A stretch of DNA of 64,000 bases from Streptomyces cavernicola (GTDB lineage: Bacteria > Actinomycetota > Actinomycetes > Streptomycetales > Streptomycetaceae). Position numbers and translations under genes: made by a program. Positions 60,571 through 64,000 of this stretch are shown one piece after another; the first letter of the stretch is position 1; every line of letters starts with the position of its first letter. Below the pieces are notes generated by a model that was given only the letters and a program-made list of their open reading frames with translations, made no database searches and was not told the origin of the DNA. The stretch is taken from contig NZ_JASCIQ010000013.1 in assembly GCF_029968035.1 (NCBI RefSeq), positions 1 through 64,000 on the forward strand. Direction: 5' to 3'.

Positions 60571-62574
60571 TCAACGAGGTCGTGCCGCGCGTCGGGTGAG
60601 GGGGTCTTCGCCGCCGAGTTCTGCGTAGCGGGTCGGTGTGGTGGGGCGTTTGCGGGGGATGCGGCGGCGGTCGGGGAGGGGTGGGGCCGAGGCCGGGATG
60701 TGCTGGATCTCCGCGAGGAGGCGCTCGACGACCACCGTGCCCAGCGGGTTGCCCAGCGCCTCCGCGTCCCGCAGCGCCCGCCGCGCACGTCGCCAGGCCC
60801 GCGCCGGCCGCCCGCCCAGGTGGTCCACGAAAGCGAGCGCGTAGCCCGTCATGCAGCGCGCCCACCGGTCGTCGCGGGTGCGCCGCAGCGCCACCGCCGT
60901 ACGCACCGAGCGGCGGGCCGCGGCGATGGACGTGTGCGCCTGGTTGCAGGCGAGTACCGCCCAACTGTGCGCCACCGAAGGCCCGTAGAACACGTCCTCG
61001 GGAATCAGCTGCACGGCCTCCTCCAGGCAGGCCAGCGCGAGCTCCCGGTCGCCCGCGTACGCGGCGAGCACCCCGGAGGCGTCCGCGACGTGCCCGAGCG
61101 TGGTGTCGTCCCCGACGAGCACCGCCACCTCGCCCGCCTCGCGCAGCGCATCCGCCGCGTCGCCCTCACCGCAGCGCACCGCGATCCACCCGGCCAGCCA
61201 CAGCGCCCGCGCCCGCAGCAGCGAGACCTCGGGGAACAGGGGCAGCAGCCGCTGCAGATACGAGCGGCCCTGGCCGGTGTGCCCGCACACGCCCCACCAG
61301 AACCAGAGCGCCACCACGGCGTACAGCGCGGTCTCGGCCTGCGCCGTCGTCTGCGGCGGCCGGACGAGCGCGGCCCGCAGATTCGCCTCTTCGGCGCGTA
61401 CGAGAGCGATCGCCTGCTGCTGCAGCCCCACCTGCCACAGCCGTTGCGCGGACTCGGCGGCGTCCCGGCACCACAGCAGATGCCGCTCGACCGCCTCCGC
61501 CGCCTCGCCCGCGTCCCGCAGCCGCCCGAAGCCGAACTCGCGCGCGGCGGTCGTCATCCGGTACCGGCCCGGCCGTACGCCCCCGGGGTCGCGCACCGGC
61601 TCCAGGACCGAGGCGAGCGTGAGCCGGGCCAGGCAGGCAGGGATGTCGAGCGCCCGCAACTGCCCTCCGGCGGCCACGTGCACCGCGGTGTCCTCGTCGA
61701 AGTCGCCGCCGAGGACGCTCAGCCGGGCCCAGGCGATGCGGTCGGCCCGCTCGCACAGGGTGTAGCTCGCGCCGAGCGACGCGTGCAGCGAGCGGTGCCG
61801 CCACGTCCCGGCGGCCTCCCCGGCGAGGCGGCACTGCGCGGACTCGACGAGCGTCGCCACCTCCGCGAGCGGCCGCCGGCCCACCTGCTCGGCGGCGAGC
61901 CGCAGCGCGAGCGGCACGCCCTGGACCCGCGCACAGATGTCGAGCACGGCCCGCCCCGCGGCGCCCGTCCCGACCAGGTGCGCCGAGCGCGCAGGCAGCC
62001 GCGACAGGAACATCCGGGCCGCTGCGCTCGGCGTGCCGTCCCCCGACGGCACGAGGGAGAGCGGGCCGAGCCGGAGCACCTGCTCGTCGCCGAGACCGAG
62101 CGGCTGCCGGCCCGACGTGAGGACCCGCAGCTCGGGCAGCGTCTGCAGCAGCCGCTGGACCAGGGCGAGGCAGTCGCGGCGTACCGGATCCACGTCGTCG
62201 AGGAACAGCAGCCGCGGCCGGGCGCGCAGCTCGTCGACGACCTCCTCGAAGCCGGCTGTGGCCGGCAGGCCGAGCGCCGTGGCCACCCCGGTGAGCGCGT
62301 CGGGGCCGCCGGCCGGGCCCTCGGTCCACCAGCGCGCCCGGCTCACCTGCGCGCCCTGCCGCTCCGCCGCGGCACGGGCCAGCCGGCTCTTGCCGATCCC
62401 GGCCGCACCGGTCACGGTGACGAGCCGGTGCCGGGCGAGCAGCCCGTCCAGGTGCGCCAACTCCTCCTCCCTGCCGACCAGTTCGCCGGGTCCTGCAGTC
62501 GCCGCCGGCCGCTGCCGATGCTGCCTCTGGCCTCGGCCGTGCCGAACGGACGAGCCACGAAGGCGGTCAAACAC
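60571..62574 (-). CDS. STAND/AfsR-like ATPase without DNA-binding domain
   Basis: 667 residues. ELVGREEELAHLDGLL starts an NB-ARC-type ATPase: Walker A is VTGAAGIGKSRLA and Walker B LLFLDDVD, followed by VLTSGRQPLGLGDEQVLRLGPLS and GVPLALRLAAEQVG. A helical TPR-like region fills the rest. LuxR- or SARP-type DNA-binding domains usually present in such regulators are absent at both ends. The GTG at 62574 is chosen because AGGAGCAGGACA lies directly before it; a GTG at 62592 has no such site. It is convergent with the phosphatase gene. Confidence 0.87.
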   Translation of the reverse strand: MFDRLRGSSVRHGRGQRQHRQRPAATAGPGELVGREEELAHLDGLLARHRLVTVTGAAGIGKSRLARAAAERQGAQVSRARWWTEGPAGGPDALTGVATALGLPATAGFEEVVDELRARPRLLFLDDVDPVRRDCLALVQRLLQTLPELRVLTSGRQPLGLGDEQVLRLGPLSLVPSGDGTPSAAARMFLSRLPARSAHLVGTGAAGRAVLDICARVQGVPLALRLAAEQVGRRPLAEVATLVESAQCRLAGEAAGTWRHRSLHASLGASYTLCERADRIAWARLSVLGGDFDEDTAVHVAAGGQLRALDIPACLARLTLASVLEPVRDPGGVRPGRYRMTTAAREFGFGRLRDAGEAAEAVERHLLWCRDAAESAQRLWQVGLQQQAIALVRAEEANLRAALVRPPQTTAQAETALYAVVALWFWWGVCGHTGQGRSYLQRLLPLFPEVSLLRARALWLAGWIAVRCGEGDAADALREAGEVAVLVGDDTTLGHVADASGVLAAYAGDRELALACLEEAVQLIPEDVFYGPSVAHSWAVLACNQAHTSIAAARRSVRTAVALRRTRDDRWARCMTGYALAFVDHLGGRPARAWRRARRALRDAEALGNPLGTVVVERLLAEIQHIPASAPPLPDRRRIPRKRPTTPTRYAELGGEDPLTRRAARPR

Positions 62575-62997
62575 TGTCCTGCTCCTGATCACATCCGTGC
62601 GTCGGCGTGAGACGACCTGCGTCCCCCGGGCCGAATCCGGCTGCAGGAGCGTTCCTGCAGTGACCGACCACAGAGGGAACTAGTTCGGACCGCGTGGGGT
62701 AGCGACCCCGAGCCCCCCATCACTCACGACGACGACCCCGGGAACGCGTGTACGGACAACGCCCGCCCCCCGCCCGTCCGTTGGGAGGGTGTACGCGCGC
62801 CCCATGGGGGAGGGGCGTGCGCGCGGCCGCGTTGGTGTTTCTGGCGCAATCGGCGTCCGGAACTGAATACGTGTGAGTGATTTCTTACGCATGCGCAGAG
62901 CACCGGCGTTCGTACGGCTTGGTTTCGATGACGCTGTGACTTCGCCGTTCCCGGTCGCTCGTGCCTGCGACCCGATGTGTGAGAGGTCGATCCCTTA
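62575..62997. other. Divergent intergenic region
   Basis: 423 bases between the STAND ATPase and acyltransferase genes. It is less GC-rich near 62840-62890. No clear operator or small gene is visible; short frames on both strands have no support. Confidence 0.5.
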
Positions 62998-64000
62998 GTG
63001 CGGAGCAGTAACCGTCAGTACCTCGTGTCGGTGGACCACCTGCGGGCCTTCGCCGCCCTCCTCGTGCTCCTGTACCACGGCACGTATGAATTGCTCAACG
63101 AGATCGACAAAGGACATGCGGGCAGGCTCTACGCGGACAATCCCTTCGGCGCGCTCGTCGTGGAAGGGCATACCGCGGTCACTCTTTTCATGGTGCTCTC
63201 CGGATTCATCTTCACGATCGGCACCCTGGGCAAGGACATCCATTACGGCCGCTTCATCGGCAACCGCGTCCTGCGGATCTTCCCGCTCTATCTGGTCCTG
63301 ATCGTCATGGGCGTCGGCGCCTACCGGGCGGACGCGGATCTGCTGTCCGTCGTCCAGTCGCTCGTCGGCCTCGGCAATCTGTCGGGCGCATTGCACCTCG
63401 GCAGCGTCTCGCACATGTGGTGGGCGATCGCCGTGGAGCTGCAGTTCTATCTGCTGTTCCCGCTGCTCAGCAGGATCCTCACGCGCCGCGGCCCGCTCGC
63501 CCTGATCCAGTTGACGGCCGCGGTCGCGGTGATCCGCGCGCTCGTCTGGTTCTCCGGCGGCGGCAAGATCTCCGCGCAGGATCTCGTCTACTACAGCCTC
63601 GCCGGCCGTATCGACCAGTTTCTCTTCGGCATGCTGGCCGCCTGGCTCTTCGTCCATCACCGTGAGCGGTTCCGGAGCCCGGCGAAAGTGCTCGTCGCCT
63701 CGGCGCTTGCCCTCGTCACGATCTGGGCGTTCAACCGCAGCCACGCCTATGCGGAGGGCCGCACCGTACGGCTCGTCTGGGTCGACGTCGAGGGATTCGT
63801 GTGGGCGCTGCTCGTTCTCACTTATGTGGCCACGGTCACGTCGACGTGTCTGGTCTCACGGGCGGTCGCGAAATTCGGCGAGATGAGTTTCTCCGTCTAT
63901 CTGCTGCACTTTCTCGTCATCACGGTGTTCCTCGCCCGGAACCGCTGGATCGAGCCGACCGGAAATCCCGTATGGGACGCCTTCCTCACGACGGTGCTCG
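62998..64000 (+). CDS. Acyltransferase family 3 membrane protein (3' end outside window)
   Basis: The frame from the GTG at 62998 stays open to the window edge (about 334 residues seen). VDHLRAFAALLVLLYHG carries the conserved Arg and His of OafA/YrhL-type acyltransferases. GHTAVTLFMVLSGFIFT, VLRIFPLYLVLIVMG, WWAIAVELQFYLLFPLL and FGEMSFSVYLLHFLVI follow, with about eight helices visible. Members transfer acyl groups to sugars of polysaccharides or antibiotics at the membrane. GAGAGG lies 11 bases before the GTG. It is truncated only by the end of the sequence, not broken. Confidence 0.9.
   Translation, partial: MRSSNRQYLVSVDHLRAFAALLVLLYHGTYELLNEIDKGHAGRLYADNPFGALVVEGHTAVTLFMVLSGFIFTIGTLGKDIHYGRFIGNRVLRIFPLYLVLIVMGVGAYRADADLLSVVQSLVGLGNLSGALHLGSVSHMWWAIAVELQFYLLFPLLSRILTRRGPLALIQLTAAVAVIRALVWFSGGGKISAQDLVYYSLAGRIDQFLFGMLAAWLFVHHRERFRSPAKVLVASALALVTIWAFNRSHAYAEGRTVRLVWVDVEGFVWALLVLTYVATVTSTCLVSRAVAKFGEMSFSVYLLHFLVITVFLARNRWIEPTGNPVWDAFLTTVL

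Noticed and set aside
58032..60788. A 918-codon reverse-strand frame opposite the phosphatase gene
   Set aside because: The forward frame has clear PAS, GAF and PP2C motifs; the reverse frame has none.

Overview
The window is about 64 kb of very GC-rich DNA with the hallmarks of a Streptomyces (or close relative) chromosome: strong third-position G/C, GTG starts, frequent TetR/MarR/GntR/AraC/PucR regulators beside divergent target genes, Tat-exported enzymes, Lsr2, an NsdA-like regulator, a SpoIIE-type phosphatase and typical Streptomyces intergenic repeats. I see no rRNA, tRNA, CRISPR array, intact transposase or phage genes. It reads as an accessory, catabolism-rich stretch of chromosome. 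The last gene runs off the right edge.

Left part (1-25 kb): two intergenic-repeat/hairpin blocks, an SDR, a HAD hydrolase and an AraC regulator; an acidic PepSY exported protein, an Lsr2 paralogue and a glutathione peroxidase; a diiron oxygenase paired with an FprB-like ferredoxin/ferredoxin reductase behind a palindromic operator; an alpha/beta hydrolase and an NsdA-like regulator; remains of a VOC gene; a TetR/methyltransferase pair with tandem operators on a probable leaderless promoter; a three-gene beta-lactamase locus laid out like blaB-blaA/blaL of S. cacaoi; an exported GH3 glucosidase; an amidase/TetR pair; and a DinB-peroxiredoxin-DoxX-remnant operon.

Centre (25.2-37.5 kb): the most interesting block. 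Genes for DUF2877, DUF1116 and an FdrA-type protein (the AllH/AllG/AllF set) overlap by ATGA and are divergent from an NCS1 nucleobase permease. A PucR regulator follows, then carbamate kinase, an acetamidase/formamidase, a cytosine-deaminase-like amidohydrolase with substituted active-site residues, and a DUF1097 membrane protein with an N-terminal collagen-like repeat. Together they suggest uptake and ring opening of a cyclic ureide or nucleobase, phosphorolytic release of carbamoyl phosphate, ATP formation by carbamate kinase and final deamidation. The true substrate is not shown by the sequence.

Right part (37.5-64 kb): MarR and an SDR lacking the usual catalytic Tyr; succinate-semialdehyde dehydrogenase; two Tat-exported amidohydrolases with a GntR regulator; fructosamine-kinase-like protein; TetR/winged-helix pair with three operator palindromes; a DUF3533-like membrane protein; dienelactone hydrolase; an L,D-transpeptidase with a TTA codon; a secreted prealbumin-fold protein; a YtcJ amidohydrolase/TetR/second NCS1 permease module; a PAS-PAS-GAF-PP2C phosphatase next to a STAND ATPase; and a truncated acyltransferase. 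Four amidohydrolases, an amidase, an acetamidase and two NCS1 permeases make the region look specialised for scavenging cyclic or amide nitrogen.
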